Shown in pieces: positions 1 to 8,724 of a DNA stretch of 64,000 bases. The DNA comes from Sphingomonas immobilis (GTDB lineage Bacteria; Pseudomonadota; Alphaproteobacteria; Sphingomonadales; Sphingomonadaceae): contig NZ_JAUQSZ010000012.1 of NCBI RefSeq assembly GCF_030580995.1, positions 107,501 to 171,500 of the forward strand, given 5' to 3'. Numbering within the stretch: position 1 is the stretch's first letter; each line of letters opens with the position of its first letter. A program made the position numbers and the translations under genes. The notes below the pieces were generated by a model. The model was not told the DNA's origin, did no database searches, and worked only from the letters and a program-made list of their open reading frames with translations.

Positions 1-648
1 GGAGGCGCCGTCGGGCCGCATCGTCGCGACATAATCGGCCTGCCAGTCGAAGCCCCAGGCGAGATAGGACAGCGTCACCGTCGCCTTGATCGCGCTCGGA
101 GAATCGATCGCGACCGACAGCGTCGGCTTGGCCGACAGACCGGGCGGGACGCTCGGATAGACCAAAGCGCCCTGCCCCGCATTGCAATCGACCGCGGTGA
201 AGCCCTCGCGCGTCTGGACGATCGCGGCACCATCGGGGCCGGAGCGGATGATCGCCTGTTCCTCCACGATCTTCTTCGCGACCTCGCGCCGCAGGATCGC
301 GGGTCGCCCGAAACCGTGCGCGTAGAGCGTCGCGGGCGAGAGCAGGTCGGCATCGAGGTTCTTCTCGCGCACGCCCTGCGGCAGGCCGGTGACGATCGCG
401 CTTTCGGGGAGGATGCCCGCCGCTACGCCCTCGAAGCGGATCGTCGTCTGCCCGGCCGGGATCGCTACGGTGCGTTGCTCGGTGATCAGCGCGTAACCGC
501 GCAGCCACGCGCGGTTCAATTCACTAGTGCCGTTGCGGTCTGGATCATGATAGATCGTGACGGCGACCTTCTCGGGCGCGGGCGAGGCGACCTGCGCGGC
601 GGCAGGCACCGCCACCAGACCGAACAGGAAGAGAAGCGCGCGCAGCAC
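1..648 (-). CDS. DUF4139 domain protein, C-terminus outside window
   Basis: An open minus-strand frame of 216 codons runs from a GTG at 648 off the window edge. The first 19 residues form a signal peptide (hydrophobic LLFLFGLVAVP, then AAAQ). The exported part resembles its upstream neighbour: an N-terminal strand-rich region, then a segment like YPSVPPGLSAKPTLSVAID and a YLAWGFDWQADYVA motif that matches YLSRGLGWKADYVALF next door. Both therefore look like DUF4139 (mucoidy-inhibitor-like) proteins, whose biochemical role is unknown. Only nine bases separate this start from the neighbour's stop, so the two are probably cotranscribed. GTG was chosen because no in-frame ATG occurs until near the window edge and the signal peptide begins right there. 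Confidence 0.8.
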   Translation of the reverse strand, partial: MLRALLFLFGLVAVPAAAQVASPAPEKVAVTIYHDPDRNGTSELNRAWLRGYALITEQRTVAIPAGQTTIRFEGVAAGILPESAIVTGLPQGVREKNLDADLLSPATLYAHGFGRPAILRREVAKKIVEEQAIIRSGPDGAAIVQTREGFTAVDCNAGQGALVYPSVPPGLSAKPTLSVAIDSPSAIKATVTLSYLAWGFDWQADYVATMRPDGAS

Positions 649-657
649 CGCGAGCGA

Positions 658-2088
658 TCAGTAGCGCGTGTCGAACGTCGCGGTCACGGTGGTCGCGCCA
701 TTTGCGGGCACCGCGACCTTCCACACCACTTCGTCGGAGCCGGCGCGCTCACTCTTCTGGCTCTCGGACAGCACGCGCGTGTCGCTCCAGATCCAGTCGA
801 GCCCGGCCTGCGCGAGCTCGACAGTCACCAGCTCGCCGCGCGCGTTCGTCAAACGGTAGCTCATCGTCGTGCGCCAACGTACCGGCGAACCCTCGATCCG
901 CTCGCGCTTCTCGACCGTCGGCAGGATCTTCACGTCGAACGCCTCACCCGTTTTAAGCGCGAGGGCGGAGCCCATCGGCGTGTGCGGGATCGCGCTTTCG
1001 CCAATGAACTGGGGGCTCCCCCGCGCGTCGCGCATATAGACGCGCACCGTGCCGGCGGGCAGCGCGTCACCGAGGCCGCCGCTTTTCGAGGACGAGAATT
1101 TCAGTACCGAATCGACGCTGACCGCCTCGTCCTTCTTTTCCAGCCAGGGGTTGCGATAGAAATAGCCCTTGGCGGCGGGCACCGCGCTCACGTCGAGGAA
1201 GCTGACCTGCTTGGTCTGCGCATTGGCGATCGTGGTGCGTTCGGCGAGCGGATAGACGTAGAAGTCGCCGAGCTGCTCGCGCCCCGCCGTTTCGGTGCCA
1301 GGGCGATTGCCGCGCGGGCGCACGCCGGGCTGGTTGCCGTAGTTGGGGCGATAGCCGTTATTGTTGTCCTCGGTGCCGACCGCGCCCGCGACGAGCAGGG
1401 TGCTGGCGCGGTTGAAGGTGGTGCCGCTGGTGTTGGTCAGCGTGATCCAGCCCTGCACGTCGAGCTTGCCCGCGTTCGAATCGAACAGGGCGACATAGTC
1501 CGCTTTCCAGCCAAGCCCGCGCGACAGATAGTTGAGCGTGACCGGACGGCTGCCCGCGCTGTCGCTGTCGAGCGTGATCGAGAGCGTCGGGCGCGCACGC
1601 AGCCCCGCCGGGAGCGAGGGGAAGACGACGCGCTGGCCGCTGCCGAGCACCTCGATGCGGTCGCCGATCTGTACGATCGTGCCGCCGTTGTTGGCGAGCA
1701 CGCGCGCCGTCTCGCGCGTTTCCGCGCCGGTCGCGGGATTGGTGCGTATGACGGTGACCGTCTGGCCGACCGCCTTGTCCATCAGCTTTTCGGGGGCGAG
1801 CAGATCATAGTCGAAATTCTGTTCGACGACGCTCGCGTTGGCGGCGGTCAGCGTCACCGTTTCGGGGCGGATCGCGGCGGAGACGTCGGCGAATTCCTGG
1901 CGGGTGCGGCCGCGCGGCAGGGTCAGCTCGCGCTTGTCCTGGATGAGGCCGAGATCGTTGTTGTAGATCGTGACCGCAAGGTCGCCCTGGGCATTGGGCG
2001 GTGGCGGGGCAGCGTCCTGCGCGAGAGCCGGGGCGGTGCAAAGCACCAGTGCCGTTATCGCCAGACGCCCGCGCCCAATCCCGAACAT
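658..2088 (-). CDS. DUF4139 domain-containing exported protein
   Basis: A 476-residue protein with a clear signal peptide (residues 1-23, ending APALAQ). An N-terminal region (about 35-200) is followed by a DUF4139-type beta-rich body containing YLSRGLGWKADYVALF. A low-complexity insert rich in Asn, Gly, Arg and Pro lies near residues 245-265, and the C-terminus is beta-rich (TVTATFDTRY). A purine-rich ribosome site (GGGAGAAGG) precedes the ATG. The family is widespread in proteobacteria but has no established enzymatic activity; periplasmic or outer-membrane-associated location is inferred from the signal peptide. It is followed at once by a paralogue on the same strand, so this is a tandem duplication. 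Confidence 0.85.
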   Translation of the reverse strand: MFGIGRGRLAITALVLCTAPALAQDAAPPPPNAQGDLAVTIYNNDLGLIQDKRELTLPRGRTRQEFADVSAAIRPETVTLTAANASVVEQNFDYDLLAPEKLMDKAVGQTVTVIRTNPATGAETRETARVLANNGGTIVQIGDRIEVLGSGQRVVFPSLPAGLRARPTLSITLDSDSAGSRPVTLNYLSRGLGWKADYVALFDSNAGKLDVQGWITLTNTSGTTFNRASTLLVAGAVGTEDNNNGYRPNYGNQPGVRPRGNRPGTETAGREQLGDFYVYPLAERTTIANAQTKQVSFLDVSAVPAAKGYFYRNPWLEKKDEAVSVDSVLKFSSSKSGGLGDALPAGTVRVYMRDARGSPQFIGESAIPHTPMGSALALKTGEAFDVKILPTVEKRERIEGSPVRWRTTMSYRLTNARGELVTVELAQAGLDWIWSDTRVLSESQKSERAGSDEVVWKVAVPANGATTVTATFDTRY

Positions 2089-2157
2089 CGCCTTCTCCCG
2101 TCGTTCTGCTCTTGCGCTAGGCTAGGCAGAAGACGGGAGGATGACAATCGCGCCGGT

Positions 2158-3057
2158 TCAGGCCGGGGTGGTTTCCGGCGCGGCGCGACGGCGGCGCGGC
2201 TTCGGCTTGACCTCGTCGCCCTCGCCCGCGTCGCTCTGCGTCGCGGACAGCGTCAGCGAGGGCGGCAGCAGGCCGGCGTCGAAAGTCGGGGCATCGTTGG
2301 TCTCGACGGGCTGCTCGCTGCGGCGCGGACGGCCACGGCGGCGCGGCTCGGCGGGCGCTTCGGCAGCGGCCTCGACGACCGGAGCGGGTGCCGGCGCTTC
2401 TTCCCGACCTTCGGGAGCGCGGTCTTCCTGTTCGTAGCGATCCTGACGGTTGCCGCGATTGCCGCGATCCTCGGCATAGCGATCGTTGCGATCGCCCCGG
2501 TCCCGGTTGCGACCGTTCTCATTGCCGCCGCCGTTACCGTCCTGGCGATTGCCGTCCTGACGATTGCGGGGACGCTCGTCGTCATACTGGCCGTTACCGC
2601 CGCCATTGCCGTTGGCGTAATTGCCATTGCCGTTCTGGCCGTTCCGCTGTTGGCCGTCTTGCTGGCCCCCGTTTTGACCATTGCCCTGCTGGCGCGGCTG
2701 CTGATCGGCGCGGGCGACGGGCTCACCGTCGTCGTCGAACTCCTGCTCGTCATCCTCGAAGGTGTTGGCGCCGCGCGGCTGCGGCCGGTTTTCCTCGAAG
2801 CGCGAGCGGGTCTCGGCGAGGACGCGAAAATAGTGATCCGCGAATTGCAGATAATATTCGGTGTTGACCCGGTCACCCTGCATCTGCGCGTCGCGCGCCA
2901 GCGTCTTGTATTTCTCGAGCAGCTGCGCCGCGTTGCCGCGCGCGCGATTGTCGATCCGGTTGCCGTTATCCTGGCCGCGGCCCGGATTTCCACCTTGCGA
3001 GCGCTGTTGCTGCCCGCCACGGCCGCGACGGCGGCCGGCCTGACGATTGTTGATCAA
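2158..3057 (-). CDS. DUF4167 domain-containing protein
   Basis: The N-terminus (INNRQAGRRRGRGG) and the segment NAAQLLEKYKTLARDAQMQG match the DUF4167 family of alphaproteobacteria, basic proteins thought to bind RNA. After this domain (about residues 1-90) the protein becomes low complexity: tracts of Asn, Gln, Gly, Asp and Arg to about residue 215, then Pro/Ala/Glu-rich sequence, and an Arg-rich C-terminus (KPKPRRRRAA). I place the start at a TTG (3057) because the family normally begins with this Arg/Asn-rich motif and an AGGACA sequence lies just upstream. A longer frame reaches 3276, but its extra 73 residues do not look like the family. Predicted length is 299 residues. It stands alone, convergent with nothing. 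Confidence 0.75.
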   Translation of the reverse strand: MINNRQAGRRRGRGGQQQRSQGGNPGRGQDNGNRIDNRARGNAAQLLEKYKTLARDAQMQGDRVNTEYYLQFADHYFRVLAETRSRFEENRPQPRGANTFEDDEQEFDDDGEPVARADQQPRQQGNGQNGGQQDGQQRNGQNGNGNYANGNGGGNGQYDDERPRNRQDGNRQDGNGGGNENGRNRDRGDRNDRYAEDRGNRGNRQDRYEQEDRAPEGREEAPAPAPVVEAAAEAPAEPRRRGRPRRSEQPVETNDAPTFDAGLLPPSLTLSATQSDAGEGDEVKPKPRRRRAAPETTPA

Positions 3058-3312
3058 AGTCTGTGTGTCCTGCTCTTCGAAACCAAAACCGGCATCTGCT
3101 CCGCGCAATGTGGATGCGTGCTCCCCGGCAGCCAGCGCCGACACGCGCCGCCTACTGCCTGCCAAAATCGCCGGACGACAGCGATATGACGAAGGAGATG
3201 GGCAACAGCCCGATTTCAACCAGTTATGGCGATAATCGCGTGCCCCTGCGCCGTTCAATAGCTTCTGGCGCGCCAATCTCCAAGCGGAATATTGTGTCGG
3301 TATTCTTACGGA

Positions 3313-4128
3313 TCAAGTCCCGATCAGGGCGCGGGGCAGTCCCGCAAGGTCGCGGCGAAGCGCGACGGTGAAGCCTTCGGCGGCGAGCAGCGCCGACACC
3401 GCGCCGGCCTGCGTCGCGCCGATTTCGAGGACGGCTGCGCCGCCGGGTGCGAGCAGCGGCCTAAGCTGCGGGATTAGCTGGCGATAATCGTCGAGCCCGT
3501 CATCCCCGGCGAACAGCGCGGCGGCGGGTTCATGGTCGCGCACTTCGCCCGGCAGGGTTTCGTGCGTGCCGATGTAGGGCGGGTTGGCGAGGATCAGATC
3601 GAACCTGCCGTCCACGCCCAGCGCCCAATCGCCGTGCCGAAACTGGACGCGGGAGCCCATACCCAGATTGAGCGCATTGCGCCGCGCGTAATCGAGCGCC
3701 GTATCGGATGCATCGACACCGAGCCCCTGCGCCTGCGGCCATTGATCGAGCGCCGCCAGCAGCAGCGTGCCCGGCCCGGTGCCGAGATCCAGGATCGTGC
3801 CCGGCTGGCGCTCGCCGAAATGCGCGACCGCCGCCTCGATCAAGGTCTCGCTGTCGGCGCGCGGGATGAGGACGCCGGGGCCGACCGCGAGCTCGATCGT
3901 CCAGAAGGCGCGCGTGCCGGTAATGTACGCGACGGGTTCATGCGCGAGACGACGGTCGAGCAGCGTGGCGAAGGTTTCAGGCGCGGGATCGTCGAGATGG
4001 CGCATCAGCAGCACCTCCCGCGACACGCCGAGCGCATGCGCCATCAGCAGTTCGGCATCGAGCCGCGCGGTGCGCGAGACGTCGGCCAACGCCCGCGTCG
4101 AATCGGCGAGAGCCATGCGCGCCGTCAT
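3313..4128 (-). CDS. prmC: Peptide chain release factor N(5)-glutamine methyltransferase
   Basis: PrmC (HemK) methylates the glutamine of the GGQ motif in release factors. The 271-residue protein has the helical N-terminal domain (RTARLDAELLMAHALG) and a Rossmann methyltransferase domain with the SAM-binding motif LDLGTGPG (about 114-121) and the signature NPPY at 182-185, which binds the substrate glutamine. The start at 4128 is the first Met giving normal family length. The same frame stays open to 4407, but that extension crosses two intergenic repeats. Its substrate gene prfA lies directly upstream, the usual arrangement, though here separated by about 290 bases of repeats. The ribosome site is weak. 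Confidence 0.92.
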   Translation of the reverse strand: MTARMALADSTRALADVSRTARLDAELLMAHALGVSREVLLMRHLDDPAPETFATLLDRRLAHEPVAYITGTRAFWTIELAVGPGVLIPRADSETLIEAAVAHFGERQPGTILDLGTGPGTLLLAALDQWPQAQGLGVDASDTALDYARRNALNLGMGSRVQFRHGDWALGVDGRFDLILANPPYIGTHETLPGEVRDHEPAAALFAGDDGLDDYRQLIPQLRPLLAPGGAAVLEIGATQAGAVSALLAAEGFTVALRRDLAGLPRALIGT

Positions 4129-4314
4129 TTCAGCCGCCGAAGGTAACGAAGTTCCCGCAAATCGGGGTCGAAAATGCGACGAACCGAGTGCGCAGTTTGG
4201 CGTGCAGACGGCAATCGGCGGTTGGCTTTGCAAAGACGCGAAGCGGACATTGCGGATGCTTAGCGCAAAGGTCTGGCTGTAGGACAGGCCCGCCGCGGCG
4301 AAATCGCGCGAAAA

Positions 4315-4417
4315 CTCCCCTCCCGCAAGCGGAGAGGGGCCGGAGGAGGGCCCGTCACGATCGAGCGGCGCGTTTGAGGACATGCCCTCCCCTAACCCCT
4401 CCCGCAAGCGGGAGGGG
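4315..4417. repeat. Pair of palindromic hairpins between prfA and prmC
   Basis: Two related hairpins lie in the 291-base gap. The second (4396-4417) is a perfect ten-base stem, CCCCTCCCGC with its complement, and it begins just beyond the prfA stop codon. The first (about 4315-4337) repeats the CCCCTCCCGCAAGCGG core with an imperfect outer stem. Neither is followed by a T run, so they look like dispersed intergenic repeats more than intrinsic terminators, although they could slow transcription or protect mRNA ends. Confidence 0.7.
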
Positions 4418-4419
4418 GA

Positions 4420-5496
4420 CTACGCGTCGAGAGTCGCCAGCCGTTCCGCCTCGTCCTCGGCGATCAGCGCGCCGACGAGGTCGTCCATTTCGCCCTGCAA
4501 AATCTCGGGCAGGCGGTGCAGCGTCAGGTTGATGCGGTGATCGGTCACGCGCCCCTGCGGGAAATTGTAGGTGCGGATACGCTCCGACCGGTCGCCCGAG
4601 CCGACCATCGACTTGCGCGCGCCCGCGCGTTCCGAATGGAGCCGCTCGCGCTCGGCCTCGTAGAGCCGCGTGCGCAGCACCTTCAGCGCCTTGGCCTTGT
4701 TCTTGTGCTGCGATTTCTCGTCCTGCTGGATCACCACCAGCCCGGTCGGCAGATGCGTGATGCGCACCGCGCTGTCGGTGGTGTTGACCGACTGGCCGCC
4801 CGGCCCCGACGAGCGATAGACGTCGATGCGCAGATCCTTCGCCTCGTCGATATGGACGTCGACATCCTCGGCCTCGGGCAGCACCGCGACCGTCGCCGCG
4901 GAGGTGTGGATGCGCCCGCCGGCCTCGGTGACGGGCACGCGCTGCACGCGGTGGACGCCGCTTTCGAACTTCAGCTTGGCGAACACGCCCTTGCCCTCGA
5001 CCGAGGCGATGGCTTCCTTGAAGCCGCCGCTCTCCGACGATGACGCGGAGATCAGTTCGACGCGCCAGCCCTGCGCCTCCGCATAGCGCTGGTACATGCG
5101 GAACAGGTCGCCCGCGAACAGCGCCGCCTCGTCGCCGCCGGTGCCCGCGCGGATCTCGAGCATCGCCGCGCGCTCGTCGGCGGCGTCGCGCGGCAGCAGC
5201 GCGAGCGCGAGCGCGCGTTCGGCAGCGGGGAGCGTGTCGCGGATGACCGCGATCTCCTCGCGCGCCATCGTCTTGATCTCGGGATCGTCCTCGCCTTCCA
5301 TCAGCGACAGCACGTCGAGCTCGGCGCGCAGCCGCCGCACCTCGCCCGCCGCCGCCGCGACGGGTTCGAGCTCGGCATATTCCTTGGAAACGGCGACGAA
5401 GCGATCGGACGGCAGGTCGCCGCGCGCCATCTGCGCCTGCAGCTCGTCCCGCCGCGCCTCGATCTGCGCGATCCTCTCCGGCGAAATCGAGGTCAT
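4420..5496 (-). CDS. prfA: Peptide chain release factor 1
   Basis: RF1 recognises UAA and UAG stop codons and releases the finished protein. The 358-residue sequence has the PVT tripeptide (188-190), at the place of the PxT codon-recognition motif of RF1, and the catalytic GGQ at 233-235 inside [17 protein letters not shown]. Length is normal. The start ATG overlaps the TGA of a 57-codon upstream frame. Its first 12 codons ([12 protein letters not shown]) are repeated 170 bases upstream with synonymous changes only, showing that the junction with hisS was rearranged. prmC, encoding its modifying enzyme, follows. Confidence 0.95.
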   Translation of the reverse strand: MTSISPERIAQIEARRDELQAQMARGDLPSDRFVAVSKEYAELEPVAAAAGEVRRLRAELDVLSLMEGEDDPEIKTMAREEIAVIRDTLPAAERALALALLPRDAADERAAMLEIRAGTGGDEAALFAGDLFRMYQRYAEAQGWRVELISASSSESGGFKEAIASVEGKGVFAKLKFESGVHRVQRVPVTEAGGRIHTSAATVAVLPEAEDVDVHIDEAKDLRIDVYRSSGPGGQSVNTTDSAVRITHLPTGLVVIQQDEKSQHKNKAKALKVLRTRLYEAERERLHSERAGARKSMVGSGDRSERIRTYNFPQGRVTDHRINLTLHRLPEILQGEMDDLVGALIAEDEAERLATLDA

Positions 5497-5666
5497 GCGC
5501 CTGCCTCGACTCCCCGATCCCCAGCGAAGGCTGGGGCCCAGTTGCGAAAGCGAAGAGTACGGGACGCGGCGCCAGCCAATACGCGGCCCGAAACTGGGCC
5601 CCAGCCTTCGCTGGGGATCAACAGAACCACGATCTGCGCGATCCGTTCGGGGGAGATGGAGGTCAT
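5493..5666 (-). CDS. 57-codon coupling ORF starting with a second prfA 5' end
   Basis: This short frame begins with the same 12 residues as RF1 ([12 protein letters not shown]), runs through the inverted repeat at 5516-5619 and stops at a TGA that overlaps the prfA ATG. Its own ATG overlaps the hisS stop, again as ATGA. It therefore bridges hisS and prfA with two ATGA overlaps, as if translation could still be passed along. The peptide after residue 12 is repeat-derived and unlikely to have a function. I read it as a remnant of a second prfA allele, not a new gene. Whether it is translated is unknown. Confidence 0.5.
   Translation of the reverse strand: MTSISPERIAQIVVLLIPSEGWGPVSGRVLAGAASRTLRFRNWAPAFAGDRGVEAGA
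5516..5619. repeat. Palindromic repeat with 28-base perfect arms
   Basis: The arms at 5516-5543 and 5592-5619 are perfect inverted copies of each other (outer GATCCCCAGCG, inner CCCAGTT), separated by 48 bases. The arm itself contains the nested dyad CCCCAGC...GCTGGGG. The element has no coding content. It resembles the other gene-end palindromes in this window in size and arrangement, though its sequence differs. It sits between the two copies of the prfA 5' end. Confidence 0.85.
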
Positions 5667-6973
5667 GCTGGCCGCGAAAGCTCGAAATCGTACCCGAACC
5701 TCATCGCGTCACGCTCTTCCAGCGTGAAGCGGGTTCGCAGAGCATCAACCAACCGGTTGTAGCGGTCCAAATGCATCCAAGCATCTCGATATGGGAACTT
5801 AACCGTTATCGGCCCACCCGATTGGGAGTCGACGACGAGCTTGAATTCAGCTTGCTCTTTGCCTGCCAGTTCGAACCGCCTTTTCGCGTTCCCGCGAAAA
5901 GCCATACTTGTGACGAACCCGGCGCTTCGTAAGATGGTGACGATGGCGATCGCGTCGCGCTCGCTAGCCCCGTTTTCGGGAATGACTGCGACAAGGGGGT
6001 GATCAGTTTCCGGCTCCTCCAGCAGCATCGCCAGCCGCTCGATGCCCGCCGCCCAGCCGACACCCGGCGTCGCCTGACCACCAAGGCTCTCGATCAGCCC
6101 GTCGTAGCGGCCGCCCGCCAGCACGGTGCCCTGCGCGCCGAGCCGGTCGGTGACGAACTCGAAGGCGGTGTGGCGGTAGTAATCGAGGCCGCGCACGAGC
6201 GTGCTGTTGCGCGTCCATTTCACGCCAGCCGCGTCGAGGCCCTTGGTAACGCTCTCGAAGAACGCCCCCGCTTCGCTCGTCAGGTACGCGTCGATGCCCG
6301 GCGCGGCATCGGCGATCGGGCGGTCGCGCGGATCCTTCGAATCGAGGATGCGTAAGGGATTCTTGTCGAGCCGCGCGAGACTGTCCTCGCTCAGCTCGCC
6401 GCGATGCTGCTCGAAATGGGCCACCAAAGCGGCGCGCCACGCATCGCGCGTCTCGCCGTCGCCGAGCGTGTTGAGCTGCAGCGTCACGCCCTCGGCAATG
6501 CCGAGTTCGTGCAGCAACTGATCGGCGAGCGCGAGCAGCTCGACATCGGCGGCGGGTTCGGCCGCGCCGATCACCTCGGCGTCGATCTGGTGGAACTGGC
6601 GGAAGCGGCCCTTCTGCGGGCGTTCGTAGCGGAACACCGGGCCGTGCGTCGCCAGCTTGAGCGGCGCGTACTGCTGCCACCCCTCGGTCAGATAGGCGCG
6701 CGCGATGCCGGCGGTGAATTCGGGACGCAGCGTCAGCGAATCGCCGCCGCGATCCTCGAACGTGTACATCTCCTTGGAGACGACGTCGGTGGTCTCGCCG
6801 AGCGAGCGCGCGAACACCGCCGTGCTTTCGAACACCGGGATTTCGAGCCGCTGGAAGCAATAAAGGCGGCGCACATGCTCGAACGCATCGACCACGCGCG
6901 CGAAGCGGCGCTGCTCCTCGCCGAAGATGTCCTGGGTGCCGCGGATGCGGCGCGGGGTTTCGATACGGGCCAT
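5663..6973 (-). CDS. hisS: Histidine-tRNA ligase
   Basis: Class II aminoacyl-tRNA synthetase of 436 residues charging tRNA-His. Visible motifs are the motif-1 region ([12 protein letters not shown]...), motif 2 ([18 protein letters not shown]), the histidine-binding loop ([12 protein letters not shown]) and motif 3 ([14 protein letters not shown]). The C-terminal anticodon-binding domain (about 325-436) starts with [14 protein letters not shown]. Bases 5701-5940, encoding this domain, are about 54% G+C by my count, against about 72% at 6061-6120 in the catalytic part. The tail therefore appears to come from a different source. Start at 6973 gives normal family length; the frame stays open far upstream but crosses the divergent TSUP gene. 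Confidence 0.93.
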   Translation of the reverse strand: MARIETPRRIRGTQDIFGEEQRRFARVVDAFEHVRRLYCFQRLEIPVFESTAVFARSLGETTDVVSKEMYTFEDRGGDSLTLRPEFTAGIARAYLTEGWQQYAPLKLATHGPVFRYERPQKGRFRQFHQIDAEVIGAAEPAADVELLALADQLLHELGIAEGVTLQLNTLGDGETRDAWRAALVAHFEQHRGELSEDSLARLDKNPLRILDSKDPRDRPIADAAPGIDAYLTSEAGAFFESVTKGLDAAGVKWTRNSTLVRGLDYYRHTAFEFVTDRLGAQGTVLAGGRYDGLIESLGGQATPGVGWAAGIERLAMLLEEPETDHPLVAVIPENGASERDAIAIVTILRSAGFVTSMAFRGNAKRRFELAGKEQAEFKLVVDSQSGGPITVKFPYRDAWMHLDRYNRLVDALRTRFTLEERDAMRFGYDFELSRPA

Positions 6974-7177
6974 AAAGCCGCGCTTACTAGGCGAGCGCGG
7001 GGACGAAGGAAAGCGGATGCAGCACGCCGCTTGACAGTCTTCCTTCCGCACCGCAGCAATGCGCCAACGGAGGCTTGAAGCCCCATATCGTCGCCGCAGG
7101 AAATCCCGACCGATTCCGGTTCGAAAGGAGTTCCATTTGCGCGCCCTCCCCAGTGCTTCGCATCGCGTGATGCTGCG

Positions 7178-8005
7178 ATGAGTTTCGTCATGACATGGGG
7201 GCCGGTGATCCTCGCCATGCTCGCCGCCGGCCTGTTCGCGGGGTTCGCGGCGGGGCTGTTCGGGATCGGCGGCGGCTTCGTCGTGGTGCCCGCGATGATC
7301 GCGCTGATGCCGCTGCTCGGCGGCGATCACAGCGAATATACGCATGTCGCGATCGGCACGTCGTTCGCGACGATCGTCATCACCGCGCTGCGCTCCACGC
7401 TGGCCCATGCCAAAAGGGGGGCGGTGGATTTCGACATCCTCAAGAGCTGGGCACCGTGGATCGTCATCGGCGTCGGCATCGGCGTCTATCTCGCGCAGAA
7501 GATGAACGGCCAGACGCTGACGCTGATCTTCGCGAGCGGGATCGCGATCCTGTCGATCAATTTCCTCGTGCCCAAGCTCGCGCGGCGGCAGCTCAGCGAC
7601 ACGATGCCGACCGGCGTGGTGCGCGCCGGGATCGCGGGGAGCCTCGGCATCTTCTCCTCGCTGCTCGGCATCGGCGGCGGCACGGTGGCGGTGATCGTGA
7701 TGACGTGGTGCGGCCGGTCGATCCACAAGGCGATCGCGACGGCATCGGGCTTCGGCTTCATCATCGCGATTCCAGGCACGATCGGCTGGATCATCATCGG
7801 GCTCGGCAAGCCGGGGCTGCCGGCGGGGTCGCTCGGCTATGTCAATCTGCTCGGCGCGGTCGTCATCACCTCGATGTCGATCCTGACGGCGCCGCTCGGC
7901 GTCGCCGCCGCGCACGCATTGCCGCCCGAGCCGCTGAAGCGGGTGTTCGGCGTGTACCTGCTGTTCATCTCCTACATCATGGTGCGGCGCGCTCTGGCGA
8001 TGTGA
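7178..8005 (+). CDS. TauE/SafE (TSUP) family membrane transporter
   Basis: A 275-residue polytopic membrane protein of the TSUP family, whose members export sulfite, sulfoacetate or related anions. The family signature occurs twice, as in the usual duplicated fold: [19 protein letters not shown] near residues 20-40 and [19 protein letters not shown] near 160-180. About eight membrane segments can be counted. It is divergent from hisS (204-base gap) and followed 24 bases later by a DUF1345 gene, with which it may be cotranscribed. The substrate cannot be told from sequence. Confidence 0.88.
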   Translation: MSFVMTWGPVILAMLAAGLFAGFAAGLFGIGGGFVVVPAMIALMPLLGGDHSEYTHVAIGTSFATIVITALRSTLAHAKRGAVDFDILKSWAPWIVIGVGIGVYLAQKMNGQTLTLIFASGIAILSINFLVPKLARRQLSDTMPTGVVRAGIAGSLGIFSSLLGIGGGTVAVIVMTWCGRSIHKAIATASGFGFIIAIPGTIGWIIIGLGKPGLPAGSLGYVNLLGAVVITSMSILTAPLGVAAAHALPPEPLKRVFGVYLLFISYIMVRRALAM

Positions 8006-8029
8006 GATCGCGCGATGTAGCGTGGCGGG

Positions 8030-8671
8030 ATGACCATCGCCTCGCTCGGCCGCAGCATCGCGCCGCCACGCTTCGTCGCCTTCGGTGTCGTCCTGATCGC
8101 GGGTCTTGCCGCGGCGATCCCGACGCTCGGCTGGAGCCGGGGGATCATGGCGGCGTTCGACGTGGCGGCGCTGGTGTTCCTGATCCTCGTCTCGCGCCTG
8201 CTCGAACACGGCGAGGCCGCGCAGATGCGCAAGGCGAGCATCGCCAACGACGCCAACCGCGCCGGCCTGCTCGTCATCACCGGCGTGACGATGGTCGCGA
8301 TCCTGGCCGCGGTGTTCAAGGAGATGCACGACAAGGACTCGCTGGTGATCGCGCTGGTGCTGGCGACGCTCGTGCTGTCGTGGCTGTTCTCGAACACGAT
8401 CTACGCATTGCATTACGCGCACCTGTTCTACATCGAATGCGACAAGACCGGCACGGACAAGGGGGGCATCGAGATCCCGGAGTGCAAGGAGCCCGACTAC
8501 TGGGACTTCCTGTATTTCAGCTTCACGCTCGGCATGACGTTCCAGACGTCCGACGTGGACATAACGTCGCGGCGGATGCGGAGGGTGGTGCTGGGCCAGT
8601 GTTTGGCTGCGTTCGTGTTCAATCTGGGTGTATTGGCGTTCACCATCAACACGCTGGGCGGCGGGAAGTAA
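8030..8671 (+). CDS. DUF1345 domain-containing membrane protein
   Basis: A 213-residue membrane protein. The segment [29 protein letters not shown] is typical of DUF1345, as is the preceding [10 protein letters not shown]. About five membrane helices are visible, with a loop between the fourth and fifth that carries two cysteines (ECDKTG and PECKEP). Members are common in bacteria and have no assigned function; the shape suggests a channel or transporter subunit. It lies just downstream of the TSUP gene on the same strand. Confidence 0.85.
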   Translation: MTIASLGRSIAPPRFVAFGVVLIAGLAAAIPTLGWSRGIMAAFDVAALVFLILVSRLLEHGEAAQMRKASIANDANRAGLLVITGVTMVAILAAVFKEMHDKDSLVIALVLATLVLSWLFSNTIYALHYAHLFYIECDKTGTDKGGIEIPECKEPDYWDFLYFSFTLGMTFQTSDVDITSRRMRRVVLGQCLAAFVFNLGVLAFTINTLGGGK

Positions 8672-8724
8672 CTGGGCGTAGACGATAGGGTTCGTCTGAA
8701 CAAAAGACTGAAAAGGGGGAGGGA

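Noticed and set aside
316..3189. 957-codon plus-strand open frame
   Set aside because: It runs opposite the DUF4139 and DUF4167 genes, which have clear family motifs and starts. High G+C leaves the antisense frame open by chance.
4129..4407. 93-codon N-terminal extension of prmC
   Set aside because: It crosses both repeat hairpins and gives a length beyond the family. The internal ATG at 4128 starts where the family starts.
4396..4417. Strong hairpin as intrinsic terminator of prfA
   Set aside because: There is no T run after the stem in the prfA direction, and a related hairpin follows, which fits a repeat better.
6974..8422. Very long N-terminal extension of hisS
   Set aside because: The extra residues are His/Arg/Asp-rich and lie antisense to the TSUP and DUF1345 genes; HisRS proteins start at the MARIETP site.
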